A stretch of 36,412 bases of DNA from Bacteroidales bacterium (GTDB taxonomy: Bacteria > Bacteroidota > Bacteroidia > Bacteroidales > F082). Below are positions 6,791 to 15,987 of this stretch, in pieces. The DNA lies in contig JAKSNC010000018.1 in assembly GCA_024400195.1 (NCBI GenBank), positions 1 to 36,412 on the forward strand. Reading direction: 5' to 3'. The notes under the pieces are model-generated. The model was not told the DNA's origin and made no database searches. It was given only the letters and a program-made list of their open reading frames with translations. The translations under genes and the position numbers were made by a program. Position 1 is the first letter of the stretch; each line of letters starts with the position of its first letter.

Positions 6791-8074
6791 TTATTTTCTT
6801 GATGATTTTGCAGGTTTTGACGACGAAGAGTTGTTACGAGAAGGTCTTGTCGGCGTTGAAGGTCTTGTCGGCGTTGATGGTTTGCTCGGTGTCACGCTGC
6901 CCGAATTTGCTTTGTATGATGACGAGTTGTTAGGCGTGACGGTCGGGCGTGGTGCCGGCGTTGGTGTCGGCTTTGCAGGTGCCGCAGGCGTGACGGTGTT
7001 TTTATGTGTCGTTGTTGGTGCAGGTGAAGGAGAACTCCATTGTGATGTCTTCGGTTTTGCCGGTGTCGTTGGCGTCGAGGGTTTAGATGGCGTCGTTGGC
7101 GTCACAGTGTTTTTATTTGATTTTGGTGCCGGCGTTGTGAACGTCGTGGAGTTGTTATATTTTGTTGTTGTCGTTGTTGGCTTCGTATTCGTTGTTGTTG
7201 TCTTTTGGTTGTTTGTCGGAGTTGTTAAATAGGTGCCGCTGTTTGTCGTTCTCGTCGGCACTGGTGCCGGCGTTATCTTGGCACTGCTGTTGTAATAAGG
7301 ATTAGCCGGCGCATATTCCTTTCTCTCTTTTATTTTGCTCCAAGCATCGTAGAGTTGGTCGTGCGGATGTGTCGGTGTCACGGGTTCGGCCGGCGTGACT
7401 GGTGGTACGGGCTCTGTCGGTTCTGTCGGTTCAGCCGGTTCAGCCGGTTCAGCCGGAGGCGTCTGCGGATCCTCATTGTAATGGATGTGCTTATGATAGT
7501 GGTAATGATAGTGATATGTGCCACCATAGTAATCATAATATCCTCCCCAGTACCATCCCCCGAAATGATAAAACATAGGGCGCGGAGGTCTTTCAATATA
7601 ATAATAGTTGGTGACGTAGCACGGAGCGGCGTCTACAACCGACTGTAAATCAGGATGGGCAAGGCAGACGAAAAGACTGTCGAAAGCCTCATAATTCGTC
7701 AACTGATACCATTGATCTTCATAACAATAGACTGGCACGACGTTATAAACGGAGTCGTAATAGATTTTGTTAACATCAACGTCGAAAGTCACGCGATGCG
7801 TCTTTCCGGAAGATACCTTGACTTTTTCCTTTGCGTAGAAATGTTCGAAATCAGGCTCGAAGATGAGCATTATCTCTCCTTTGTATTTTTCCACTCCGAT
7901 GTTTTTTACATCGAAATAAAAAGTGAGATAATCTCTTGAAGATCCGCTCTTCAACTGCATTACAGGTTGCGAAATGAGCATCAGTTCCGATAAGGCCGGC
8001 GTTTCAGCCGCGTCCTGTGCCTTTGCCGCAGTGAGCAGCATCAAGGCCGTAATCATTGCAAAAAATCTTTTCAT
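6791..8074 (-). CDS. Secreted protein with His/Tyr cluster and long Thr/Pro-rich tail
   Basis: A 427-residue protein with signal peptide MKRFFAMITALMLLTAAKA. Residues ~25-155 form an apparently folded N-terminal part (LISQPVMQLKSGSSRDYLTF, GEIMLIFEPDFEHFYA). Residues ~160-200 are very rich in aromatic residues and His (FHHFGGWYWGG-like, then alternating HYHYHYHKHIHY). Then come short PAEP/TEP repeats, and from ~270 to the end a low-complexity Thr/Pro/Ser/Lys/Asn tail (TPTTPSKPSTPTTPAKP, ending KPAKSSRK). I do not recognise a family. The His/Tyr cluster could bind metal, and the tail resembles an extended cell-surface linker or a Ser/Thr O-glycosylated region; both are inference. It lies between the S9 peptidase and LTA-synthase-like genes with 18-bp gaps each side. 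Confidence 0.7.
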   Translation of the reverse strand: MKRFFAMITALMLLTAAKAQDAAETPALSELMLISQPVMQLKSGSSRDYLTFYFDVKNIGVEKYKGEIMLIFEPDFEHFYAKEKVKVSSGKTHRVTFDVDVNKIYYDSVYNVVPVYCYEDQWYQLTNYEAFDSLFVCLAHPDLQSVVDAAPCYVTNYYYIERPPRPMFYHFGGWYWGGYYDYYGGTYHYHYHYHKHIHYNEDPQTPPAEPAEPAEPTEPTEPVPPVTPAEPVTPTHPHDQLYDAWSKIKERKEYAPANPYYNSSAKITPAPVPTRTTNSGTYLTTPTNNQKTTTTNTKPTTTTTKYNNSTTFTTPAPKSNKNTVTPTTPSKPSTPTTPAKPKTSQWSSPSPAPTTTHKNTVTPAAPAKPTPTPAPRPTVTPNNSSSYKANSGSVTPSKPSTPTRPSTPTRPSRNNSSSSKPAKSSRK

Positions 8075-8092
8075 ATCGTTGTTTTTATTTGG

Positions 8093-10135
8093 TTAATCTA
8101 TATTAAACATTAAACAATCCATCATAAACGCGTATTCCAACGCGATTTCCTTTATTGCTTCAAAGCGTCCGGAGGCTCCGCCGTGACCGAAATCCATATC
8201 CGTCTTGAGGAATAATTTGTTGTTGTCAGTCTTCTTGTCGCGTAGCTTCGCGACCCATTTTGCGGGCTCCCAATACTGCACCTGACTGTCGTGAAGTCCT
8301 GTCGTGACAAGCATTGCCGGATAGTTTTTCTCTTCTACGTTGTCGTAAGGCGAGTACGACAACATATAGTCGTAATATTTTTTTTCGTTGGGATTTCCCC
8401 ATTCGTCGTATTCTCCCGTCGTCAGCGGAATGGTGTCGTCGAGCATTGTCGTGACGACATCGACGAAAGGTACATTGGCGATGATGCCTTTCCACAGTTC
8501 GGGTGCCATATTGGCGACGGCTCCGACGAGCAATCCGCCCGCAGATCCGCCCATGGCAAACATTTTCTCGGGTCTGCTGTAGCCTTTTTTAATAAGGTGT
8601 TTTGCGCACTCAATGAAATCGAGAAAAGTATTTTTCTTCTTGAGCATCTTGCCGTCTTCGTACCATTGCCTGCCCATCTCTTCGCCGCCTCTGATGTGCG
8701 CAATTGCCCAGATGAAACCTCTGTCTAACAGGCTGATACGCGCCGTAGAGAAATACGCGTCGGTGCTGATTCCGTACGAGCCGTAACCGTAAAGAACGAG
8801 AGGATTCTCACCATTAAGTTTGATGCCTTTTTTATAAACAATCGAAATAGGTACTTCGACGCCGTCGTGCGATGTGGCTTTCAGTCGTTCGCAGATATAA
8901 TCGGAGGAATTATAACCGCCGACGATCTCCTTCTGTTTCAATAAAGTAGCTTGATGAGAAGTCATATCGTATTCATAGACGGAAGCCGGAGTCGTCATCG
9001 AGTCGTAGCAGTAGCGCAGCATGTCGGTATCGAAGTCGGGATTGCCGAGTACCTGCACGGTATAGGCCGGATCGTTGAAGCCGATGTAATAATCATGCGC
9101 ACCGTCCCATGTCTTGACGCGAATCTGCACGAGGCCGTTTCTTCTTTCTTCAATGACGAGATATTTGTCGAAGATGTCGATGTCCTCAATCAGAGTGTCT
9201 TCACGGTGAGCGATGACCTCTTTCCAAGATTCGCGTTTTGTATCGGAGACGGAAGTCTTCATTATCTTGAAGTTACGCGCGTCATCATCGTTTGTGACTA
9301 TATAAAACTCATCGTGAAAATGCCCGAGTCCGTAAAGCACGTTTTTTCTTCGCGGACAGAAAACGCTGAATGTGCCGAACGGATTGTCGGCATCGAGAAT
9401 CCGCGTCTCCGATGAGAGAGTGCTCTCGCTGACTATGTAAATATATTTCTCCGATTTAGCCTTGCTCACCGACACGATGAAGGTCTCGTCTTCTTCGACA
9501 TAAACGACGACATCGTTTTTCGAATCTGTGCCTATCGTGTGACGCATCACCTTGTACGGACGGAGACTCTCATCTAACAATGTGTAAAAAACGGTTTTGT
9601 TGTCGTTGCCCCAAGCCAAGTCGGGGGAGATGTCCTTCACGGTGTCGGGAAAATCCAGTCCCGTCGCGATGTCGCGGAAATGCAGTTCGTATTTGCGGCG
9701 GCTGACATAATCGACGCAGTAGGCGAGAAGGCTGTCATCAGGACTGACGGCGTAGTTTCCTATCTGAAAGAAATGATGACCTTCAGCCATCTTGTTGCCG
9801 TCTAAAAGAATCTGTTCGACATCTTCACCGACTTTTTTACGACAGTGGATGGAATATTCCTTGCCGGTTTCCTGCCGCGAATAATAAAGGTAGCCGTGCT
9901 TTTTTATCGGCACCGACATATCTTCTTCCTTGATTCTGCCCTTTATCTCCTTGAAAAGTTCGTCTTGCAGCGGCTTGAAGTCTTTCGTCTCTTCTTCAAA
10001 ATACGCGTTTTCCTCTTTGAGATAAGCCGTCACTTCCGGATTCTCGCGTTCGTTGAGCCAATAATAGTCGTCGATGCGGGTATGACCGTGGATTGTCAGT
10101 TCGTGAGGTATCTTTTTTGCGACGGGCGTATTCAT
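8093..10135 (-). CDS. ptrB: S9 family peptidase, oligopeptidase B-like
   Basis: A 680-residue protein of normal length for oligopeptidase B, a cytosolic serine peptidase that cuts short peptides after basic residues. The N-terminus (PHELTIHGHTRIDDYYWLNE) is the family hallmark, followed by the beta-propeller and a C-terminal alpha/beta-hydrolase domain. The triad is visible: Ser531 in FAMGGSAGGLL, Asp in VTTGLHDSQVQYWEP and His in DMDFGHGGASGR. There is no signal peptide. The specificity assignment rests on overall resemblance; a related S9A prolyl oligopeptidase is less likely. It lies 11 bp downstream of the TonB-dependent receptor. Confidence 0.88.
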   Translation of the reverse strand: MNTPVAKKIPHELTIHGHTRIDDYYWLNERENPEVTAYLKEENAYFEEETKDFKPLQDELFKEIKGRIKEEDMSVPIKKHGYLYYSRQETGKEYSIHCRKKVGEDVEQILLDGNKMAEGHHFFQIGNYAVSPDDSLLAYCVDYVSRRKYELHFRDIATGLDFPDTVKDISPDLAWGNDNKTVFYTLLDESLRPYKVMRHTIGTDSKNDVVVYVEEDETFIVSVSKAKSEKYIYIVSESTLSSETRILDADNPFGTFSVFCPRRKNVLYGLGHFHDEFYIVTNDDDARNFKIMKTSVSDTKRESWKEVIAHREDTLIEDIDIFDKYLVIEERRNGLVQIRVKTWDGAHDYYIGFNDPAYTVQVLGNPDFDTDMLRYCYDSMTTPASVYEYDMTSHQATLLKQKEIVGGYNSSDYICERLKATSHDGVEVPISIVYKKGIKLNGENPLVLYGYGSYGISTDAYFSTARISLLDRGFIWAIAHIRGGEEMGRQWYEDGKMLKKKNTFLDFIECAKHLIKKGYSRPEKMFAMGGSAGGLLVGAVANMAPELWKGIIANVPFVDVVTTMLDDTIPLTTGEYDEWGNPNEKKYYDYMLSYSPYDNVEEKNYPAMLVTTGLHDSQVQYWEPAKWVAKLRDKKTDNNKLFLKTDMDFGHGGASGRFEAIKEIALEYAFMMDCLMFNID

Positions 10136-10146
10136 AATTTATTGAT

Positions 10147-12474
10147 TTAGAATGAGAGAGTCATGCCGAGGCTGGGCATAACGGGCAGTTGGTAAATCTT
10201 CTTGTTGTTGACCACATCGACGTAGAAGATGTTTTTGTGGTCGTAAACGTTGGTCACGCTGAGGTCGATGTCGAGTGTCGTGTGTTCGCTGAATGATATT
10301 TTGCGTTTGACGTCGAGGTCGAGGCGGTGGTATGACGGCATCTCGCCTTTGTTGAGGTCGTTATAGATGATTCCGAGGTCGCCCGACGCGGTGTATGGGT
10401 TGATGTTGACATCGGTTATCTGATAATGTTCATAGTAGCCGTCAATCATTGTGAATGGGAATCCCGAGCCGAAGTTCCAGCGTGCGCTGAACTCCCATTC
10501 GCGGCGTGCTCCGGCTGTGTAGGTCGCCATCAGGTTGACGTTGTGGCGGCGGTCGTAGTGCGTGCGGTAGTTGACGAGTTCGCCGACTTCGTTCTCATAG
10601 TTTTTATCGACGTAGGCGAGTGAATAGGCGGCCCAGAAATACATGCGGTTGCGTTCGTATTTGAGCGACACGTCGATGCCGTAGGCCTTTCCGTTTTCTA
10701 TCATGAAGTCTTTCCACAAAATTTCCGGCGTTCCCTGCGGGTGCGTGCTGCCCGTATAAAGTTGGTTGCGGTTCATGTTTGTCAGTTGTTTGAAGTCTTT
10801 GTAGTAGCCTTCCACGTTGAGTGTGGTGAATGGCGAGAGGTCGAACTCTGTCCCGAGAATGTAATGTATTGCCTTTTGTAGTTTCGAACTGACATCTTTC
10901 CCGTCAAAGGTCGAAGGAGTGCCGTCTTGTCCCGAAAGGAATCCGTAGAAGAGGTTGACGACGTCGCGGTCGCTGTTGGCTGCGATGAGGTTTTGTGAAT
11001 AGATACCGCCGGCAGCCTTGATGCGCCACCATTCGTTGATGTTGTATTTGAGTGCGAGGCGCGGCTCGGGTGAAGTCTCCGATAACGAGGCGTACCACTG
11101 GAGACGCAGACTCGGTTCGAAGATGAACTTACCGATTTGCCCTTTGAATTTGGCATAAGCTCCGAGTTCGGTAGTGTTTTCCGTCTGGTTCATCCGCACG
11201 CCGTTGCTCTTCATGTAGTCGAAGACAGTCTTGAAGCCCTGCATCTCAATACCGTATCTCAACGAATGTTTTCCGAAGAAATATGTGAAGTTGAAGGCCG
11301 CGTTGAAGCCGCTTATCGAACTTGAGCGGTCGGGGTTGTTCTCTTCGTGAAGCGTCGTTGTGTAGTCGGAATATGCCACGATTCCGTCGATGAGCGTTGA
11401 CGATTTGTCGGGCATGACGACGAAGTTGGCACCACCGCCGTACGAATCCCAGCTGAAGTCGGAAATCGACTTGTATTTATTGACTTGGTCGGCGAAACGG
11501 AATCCGAAGAGGTTGATTTTGCTGCCGTTTGGTGCCGTGATGGACAACTTGCCGTAAATATCTTGGAAGTTATACGGAAGTTTTTCATCAAGAAGTCCGC
11601 TGTAAATGTTGTCGCTGGTCTGTTCGAGGTATGAGTTTTTTGCTGAGATGAGGAATGTTATTGCCGATTCGTCGGGGTTTTTCGCCTTTTTCAGCGGTCC
11701 TTCGAGCAGCACTCTGGCACCGAATGTCGATGCACCGACTTTTCCGCTGAGGCGGTTTTTGTTTCCGTCTCTCGTCGTGATGTCCATCACCGATGAAATA
11801 CGTCCGCCGAATTCGGCACCGAAGCCGCCGGTAAAGACTTCTGCGTTGCGTATGATGTCGGTGTCGAAGATTGAAAACAGACCGATGGAATGGAACGGGT
11901 TGTAGATAATCATTCCGTCAAGGAGTACTTTGTTCTGAATCGGTGCGCCGCCGCGTATGTAGAGCTGTCCGCCTTGGTCGCCGGTGAAGATGACGCCCGG
12001 AATGACCTGCAGATATTGTGAGAGGTCGGGTTGTCCGCCGATGGTCGGAATCTTGGTGATGGATTTCGGCGTGATGTTGATGACTGATGTCTTGGTCTCC
12101 GTTTTCGCCTCTATTTTCTCAGCCGTTATCTGCACGGCATCAAGCTGTACGCTCGCCTCGGTGAGAAAGTAACGTTTCGATATGTTGTCGTTTTTTTTCA
12201 ACGATATATTCTCACTGATGGTATCGTAGCCGAGAAAAGTGACGAGAATCGTATATTCGCCGTCCGGAATCTTTGTCACGCTGAAGTAGCCGTTGACATC
12301 GGTCGAAGCCCCATACGTAGTCCCTTTGAGGTAGATATTTGAAAACATCACCGGCTCACCTGTCGCTTTGTCATAAACGAAGCCTTTGACGGTATTTTCA
12401 CTGACTTGTGCCGAAGCGAAAAGCCCTATAGCGAGGAATAAAACTGAAAATGCGAGTTTTGTTACTTTTCTCAT
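10147..12474 (-). CDS. TonB-dependent outer-membrane receptor
   Basis: A 775-residue outer-membrane protein. The signal peptide (MRKVTKLAFSVLFLAIGLFASA) is followed by a carboxypeptidase-regulatory-like domain at ~25-115 (VKGFVYDKATGEPVMFSNIY, GYFSVTKIPDGEYTILVTFLGYDT). The plug domain is at ~130-250 (LSQYLQVIPGVIFTG, LYIRGGAPIQNKVLLDG, GFGAEFGGRISSVMDI), and the rest is the barrel, ending SLGMTLSF with the expected terminal Phe. No SusD-like partner is adjacent, so it is not a classical Sus polysaccharide locus and the substrate is unknown. It has its own -7 box upstream (12494-12501) and may start the transcript that runs through the S9 peptidase to the lipoprotein at 3683. Confidence 0.92.
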   Translation of the reverse strand: MRKVTKLAFSVLFLAIGLFASAQVSENTVKGFVYDKATGEPVMFSNIYLKGTTYGASTDVNGYFSVTKIPDGEYTILVTFLGYDTISENISLKKNDNISKRYFLTEASVQLDAVQITAEKIEAKTETKTSVINITPKSITKIPTIGGQPDLSQYLQVIPGVIFTGDQGGQLYIRGGAPIQNKVLLDGMIIYNPFHSIGLFSIFDTDIIRNAEVFTGGFGAEFGGRISSVMDITTRDGNKNRLSGKVGASTFGARVLLEGPLKKAKNPDESAITFLISAKNSYLEQTSDNIYSGLLDEKLPYNFQDIYGKLSITAPNGSKINLFGFRFADQVNKYKSISDFSWDSYGGGANFVVMPDKSSTLIDGIVAYSDYTTTLHEENNPDRSSSISGFNAAFNFTYFFGKHSLRYGIEMQGFKTVFDYMKSNGVRMNQTENTTELGAYAKFKGQIGKFIFEPSLRLQWYASLSETSPEPRLALKYNINEWWRIKAAGGIYSQNLIAANSDRDVVNLFYGFLSGQDGTPSTFDGKDVSSKLQKAIHYILGTEFDLSPFTTLNVEGYYKDFKQLTNMNRNQLYTGSTHPQGTPEILWKDFMIENGKAYGIDVSLKYERNRMYFWAAYSLAYVDKNYENEVGELVNYRTHYDRRHNVNLMATYTAGARREWEFSARWNFGSGFPFTMIDGYYEHYQITDVNINPYTASGDLGIIYNDLNKGEMPSYHRLDLDVKRKISFSEHTTLDIDLSVTNVYDHKNIFYVDVVNNKKIYQLPVMPSLGMTLSF

Positions 12475-12493
12475 TGCGAAAATGTTAATGCGG

Positions 12494-12501
12494 CAAATAT
12501 A
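12494..12501 (-). promoter_or_regulatory. -7 box TATATTTG for the TonB-dependent receptor
   Basis: On the - strand the bases read TATATTTG, a match to TAnnTTTG, 20 bp before the ATG at 12474. No good -33 TTTG is seen at 19-21 bp. Its placement in the 70-bp gap after sppA supports separate transcription of the receptor. Confidence 0.5.
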
Positions 12502-12544
12502 ATGATTTTTTCAGACGTGCCGCGTGCGTCCTTTGATTCAAAGT

Positions 12545-14299
12545 CTATTCTATCACGAAAAACGGCATAACGGCCTGTATTCCGGTGGTGTTCTTAGTCG
12601 CTTCAATCTGTTTGATGTACGAATAAAGCATTCCGAAACGGCTTTTGAGTTCAGCCTGCGTATATTGGTCGGCACCGTTTTTCACGAATGATGAGAAGAC
12701 GTCTTCCTGTTCCGGATATTCCTTTACGGCGAAGTCTTTCAGGTCGGCTTGTGCGGCGGCGTATTTGACGGCTTGGCTCAGGTCGCCGATTTCATCGACG
12801 AGTCCTATTTTGACGGCTTCGCTGCCTGCCCACACCCTGCCCTGTGCTATCGAATCGACAGCCGTTTTCGACATGTGGCGTGTGCGGCTCACTAACGTCA
12901 GAAACTGGTCGTAGGTTTCGGCTACGTATTTCTCGAGCATCGCGAGTTGCTGTTCGTTCAGTTCTTTGGTCATAGTTCCGAAGTCGGCGTTGTCGTGGGT
13001 CTTTACGATGTCGAACGTCACTCCGACCTTGTCGGTCAGTCCCTTTATGCTCGGGAATGTCCCGAAGACGCCTATAGAGCCGGTGAGCGTGTTGTTGTCG
13101 GCGAAGATACGGTCGGCTTCAGCTGAAATCCAATATCCGCCTGATGCGGCATAGTCGCCCATCGACACGATGAACGGTTTCTCTTTGGCGGCGAGTTCGA
13201 CTTCGCGGCGGATGACTTCAGAAGCAAGAGCCGAGCCTCCGGGCGAGTTGACCCTCATCACGATGGCCTTTACCTTGTCGTTTCTTCTGGCTTCGCGGAT
13301 GGCTTTGGACAGCGTCGTCGAGCCGATGGTGTTGTCGTCGCCTTCGCCGTCGTTGATGCTTCCGTTGGCGTAGATAACGGCGATTTTGTCTTTATGCGTC
13401 TTGTCTTCTCTTTGTTGTGCATAAGTCGAATTCCTTACGATGTTGATGTCGTCGTCCTCGTCGCAACCGATGGCGGCCTTCAACTCGTCAATAAGTTGGT
13501 CGCGGTAGTAGAGGCCGTCGATGAGTCCGTATTCGAGTGCCTTCTTCGCGTCGAAAGTCGTCTCCATGCTGTTCGCGATGGCGTTGAGTTGGTCGATTTC
13601 GATGTTTCTCTTCGTGCAGATGCGGTATGCCACGTTGTTCCACATCGCGCCGAGCAATTCGGAATACTGAAGACGGTTTGCATCGCTCATCTTGTCAAGG
13701 AAATAAGGCTCTACGGCACTTTTGTACTTGTTGTCCGGGCCTCTCACAATCTGCATTTTGACATCAAGTTTTTCCATGAGGTTCTTGTAGAACATGAGTT
13801 GTGCCGCCATGCCCCTTATTTCGAGCATGCCGTCGGGATTGAGGTAAATCTTGTCGGCCACGGTCGCGAGGTAATATGCACCCTGCGAATATCCATCGGA
13901 ATAGGCGGCTATGAATTTGCCGGATTTTTTGAATTCGTCGAGGGCGTTTATTATCTCTTCGACGCTTGCGAGTCCTGTTCCAACAGATTGTGTCTCAATG
14001 AGAATACCTTTGATGTTGTCGTCGTTGGCGGCTGCACGGATGTTGGCAAGGATGTCGTTCAGTCCTGCAAAATCGCCGTTGCCGTTGTTTTTCAGTATGC
14101 TGATGAGGTTTCCGCTTTCACTCGAACGCTCGGCGATGTCGTAATTCAAATCCATATAGAGGATTGATTTTTCTGTCACTTTTTCGGTGTCGTTTGAGAA
14201 TGACGAGGCAATCCAGATTGGGATGATGATAAACGCGGCAATGAGCATCAGGGCAGAGCCGAAGCATGACGCGAACATAATTTTGAAGAAGTTTTTCAT
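12545..14299 (-). CDS. sppA: Signal peptide peptidase SppA, 67K type
   Basis: A 584-residue membrane-anchored serine protease that degrades cleaved signal peptides. One N-terminal transmembrane segment (LMLIAAFIIIPIWIASSF) is followed by two tandem ClpP-like S49 domains, as in the long SppA form. The Ser/Lys dyad is visible: Lys193 in NKYKSAVEPY in the first half and Ser386 in DYAASGGYWIS in the second, with VNSPGGSALASEV upstream. The frame is open 22 codons further upstream to 14365, but the -7 box at 14325-14332 lies inside that extension, so I place the start at ATG 14299 (MKNFFKIMFASC). It is divergent from the rRNA methyltransferase gene. Confidence 0.92.
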   Translation of the reverse strand: MKNFFKIMFASCFGSALMLIAAFIIIPIWIASSFSNDTEKVTEKSILYMDLNYDIAERSSESGNLISILKNNGNGDFAGLNDILANIRAAANDDNIKGILIETQSVGTGLASVEEIINALDEFKKSGKFIAAYSDGYSQGAYYLATVADKIYLNPDGMLEIRGMAAQLMFYKNLMEKLDVKMQIVRGPDNKYKSAVEPYFLDKMSDANRLQYSELLGAMWNNVAYRICTKRNIEIDQLNAIANSMETTFDAKKALEYGLIDGLYYRDQLIDELKAAIGCDEDDDINIVRNSTYAQQREDKTHKDKIAVIYANGSINDGEGDDNTIGSTTLSKAIREARRNDKVKAIVMRVNSPGGSALASEVIRREVELAAKEKPFIVSMGDYAASGGYWISAEADRIFADNNTLTGSIGVFGTFPSIKGLTDKVGVTFDIVKTHDNADFGTMTKELNEQQLAMLEKYVAETYDQFLTLVSRTRHMSKTAVDSIAQGRVWAGSEAVKIGLVDEIGDLSQAVKYAAAQADLKDFAVKEYPEQEDVFSSFVKNGADQYTQAELKSRFGMLYSYIKQIEATKNTTGIQAVMPFFVIE

Positions 14300-14324
14300 T
14301 TTAAACGCTTTTATTAACTTGTCG

Positions 14325-14332
14325 CAAAGGTA
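14325..14332 (-). promoter_or_regulatory. -7 box TACCTTTG for sppA
   Basis: The - strand reads TACCTTTG, 25 bp before ATG 14299. It sets the sppA start by excluding the longer upstream frame. No clear -33 element is seen. Confidence 0.6.
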
Positions 14333-14434
14333 CGAAAAAGATAGGTTTTTTGATATTGTCATCATAGAAAAATATTCAGGAAATTATGTTCTCCAATCCC
14401 GTGGCGGACGATACGAATGGACGCGTAATTTTAC

Positions 14435-14442
14435 TATCTTTG
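14435..14442 (+). promoter_or_regulatory. -7 box TATCTTTG for the methyltransferase-ahcY operon
   Basis: TATCTTTG lies 26 bp before the GTG start at 14469 and about 100 bp from the divergent sppA promoter. No convincing TTTG is seen at the -33 position. Confidence 0.6.
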
Positions 14443-14468
14443 CGGAAATTTTTTAAGTTATCTTAACA

Positions 14469-15704
14469 GTGGAAGATATTTGCAAATATGTCGCTAAGAC
14501 GATGGCCGGACTTGAGGAAGTTCTGGCAGCGGAACTTTCCGCCATCGGAGCCGAAAACGTCGAGATTCTTAATCGTGCCGTGAGTTTTGAAGGCAGTAAG
14601 GAGATAATGTATAAGGCCAATTACCTGTGCCGCACGGCGTTGCGCATCCTGAAACCTATTTCCTCGTTCATCGCGCGTAACGAGCAGATGCTCTATAACA
14701 ACATCTTCAAAATCAAGTGGTATGATGTGTTCAACATAAATGAGACTTTCGCCGTTGATGCCGTCGTGAGCGGAAACTATTTCACGCATTCGCAATATGT
14801 GGCTTTGAAAGTCAAAGATGCTATTGCCGACGAGTTCCGCGAGCGTTTCGGTGCGCGTCCTTCCGTCGATACGGAACGTCCCGACATCAGAATAAATATC
14901 CATATTGATAATGAGAAAGTTACGCTTTCATACGACAGCAGCGATGAGTCTCTTCACCGTCGCGGCTACCGTAAGGCCGTCGATAAAGCTCCCATCAACG
15001 AGGTTTTGGCCGCAGGTCTCATCAAACTGACGGGCTGGAACTACGACAAGAACTTCATCGACTGCATGTGCGGCTCGGGAACTCTTCCGATAGAGGCTGC
15101 AATGGCTGCAATGAATATTCCGGCCGGCTATTTCAGACAGAGATACGGCTTTATGTCGTGGCACGACTTCGATGCGGAACTGTGGAAAAAGGTCAAAGCC
15201 GAAGCTGATGAGGCAATCCGCGACTTCGATTATGAAATCCTCGCCTCCGACCATTCGTCTAAAGCCGTCGAGATAGCCCGTTCCAATATTCAGGGCGCAC
15301 ATCTGTCGCACGACATCACACTCTCTCATCAGGATATGTTCGAGATGAGGCCACCGGAAGGCGGGGGCATCGTGGTGATAAATCCGCCATACGGCGAAAG
15401 ACTTGAGGAAAACGACATCATCGAACTATATAAAAACATAGGTAACGCACTGAAACGCAACTTCAAAGGCTATGAGGCGTGGATTATCAGCAGCAATCAG
15501 GATGCACTCAAGATGATAGGCCTGAAGCCGGCGAAAAAAATCGAAATTTACAACGGACCGTTGGAATGCCGCTTCGAGAAATTCGAAGTCTTCAGCGGTT
15601 CTTATAAAGAAAAAGTCATGAAGGAGATCGAAGAGATGTTCAACGACGAAAGCCTCGACTATAGCGGCGAACCTTGTGACTATGACAACGGTTGTGAAGA
15701 ATAA
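14469..15704 (+). CDS. THUMP-domain class I SAM-dependent 23S rRNA (guanine-N2) methyltransferase, RlmL-like
   Basis: A 411-residue protein. The N-terminus (KYVAKTMAGLEEVLAAEL) followed by a THUMP RNA-binding region (~60-165) is the classical RlmL/YpsC layout. The Rossmann methyltransferase domain follows: NFIDCMCGSGTLPIEAA is the SAM-binding motif I, LASDHSSKAVEIARSN motif II, and VVINPPYGERL the catalytic NPPY motif near residue 305. This is the single methyltransferase half, without the RlmK half fused to it in E. coli. The GTG start is preferred because it supplies the conserved N-terminus; the next in-frame ATG would lose it. The C-terminus adds an acidic tail (NDESLDYSGEPCDYDNGCEE). It heads a tight operon with the TSCPD protein and ahcY. 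Confidence 0.88.
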   Translation: MEDICKYVAKTMAGLEEVLAAELSAIGAENVEILNRAVSFEGSKEIMYKANYLCRTALRILKPISSFIARNEQMLYNNIFKIKWYDVFNINETFAVDAVVSGNYFTHSQYVALKVKDAIADEFRERFGARPSVDTERPDIRINIHIDNEKVTLSYDSSDESLHRRGYRKAVDKAPINEVLAAGLIKLTGWNYDKNFIDCMCGSGTLPIEAAMAAMNIPAGYFRQRYGFMSWHDFDAELWKKVKAEADEAIRDFDYEILASDHSSKAVEIARSNIQGAHLSHDITLSHQDMFEMRPPEGGGIVVINPPYGERLEENDIIELYKNIGNALKRNFKGYEAWIISSNQDALKMIGLKPAKKIEIYNGPLECRFEKFEVFSGSYKEKVMKEIEEMFNDESLDYSGEPCDYDNGCEE

Positions 15705-15718
15705 ATGTCTGTGAATCA

Positions 15719-15985
15719 ATGAAAAAATATAGTTATACGACGTTTGGAACATGCAGCCGGGAGATTCATTTTGAACTCGATAACGGCGTTGTGAGAAACG
15801 TTCAGTTTGTCGGAGGATGCAACGGTAACACTCAGGGTGTGGCGCGTCTCGTCGAAGGAATGAAGATTGAAGACGTTCTCGCCCGACTTGAAGGAATACG
15901 CTGCGGATGGAAGACGACATCGTGTCCCGACCAACTCTGCAAAGCCTTGAGAGAAGCCTTGAAAGAAGAAAATAAAAATCAGTAA
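15719..15985 (+). CDS. TSCPD domain-containing small protein (TIGR03905 type)
   Basis: An 88-residue protein. [31 protein letters not shown] and [12 protein letters not shown] give the conserved Cys/Gly pattern of the TSCPD family, named for the final motif. TSCPD domains also occur near the C-terminus of some ribonucleotide reductases, but the role of the stand-alone protein is not known to me. The conserved Cys residues could bind metal. It lies 14 bp after the methyltransferase and ends 2 bp before the ahcY start, so it is almost certainly cotranscribed. Confidence 0.85.
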   Translation: MKKYSYTTFGTCSREIHFELDNGVVRNVQFVGGCNGNTQGVARLVEGMKIEDVLARLEGIRCGWKTTSCPDQLCKALREALKEENKNQ

Positions 15986-15987
15986 AT

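Noticed and set aside
6720-7232. Long open frame on the + strand rich in Val/Gly/Asp
   Set aside because: It is antisense to the Thr/Pro-rich tail of the secreted protein; its composition is the direct complement of low-complexity codons, and it resembles no protein.
10147-12474. SusC of a polysaccharide utilisation locus
   Set aside because: No SusD-like lipoprotein, glycoside hydrolase or hybrid sensor lies next to it.
13394-14167. 257-codon open frame on the + strand
   Set aside because: It lies wholly antisense to sppA, which has clear S49 motifs and both catalytic residues in the other strand.
14300-14365. Upstream extension of sppA
   Set aside because: The -7 box at 14325-14332 falls inside it, and MKNFFKIMFASC at 14299 gives a normal membrane anchor.
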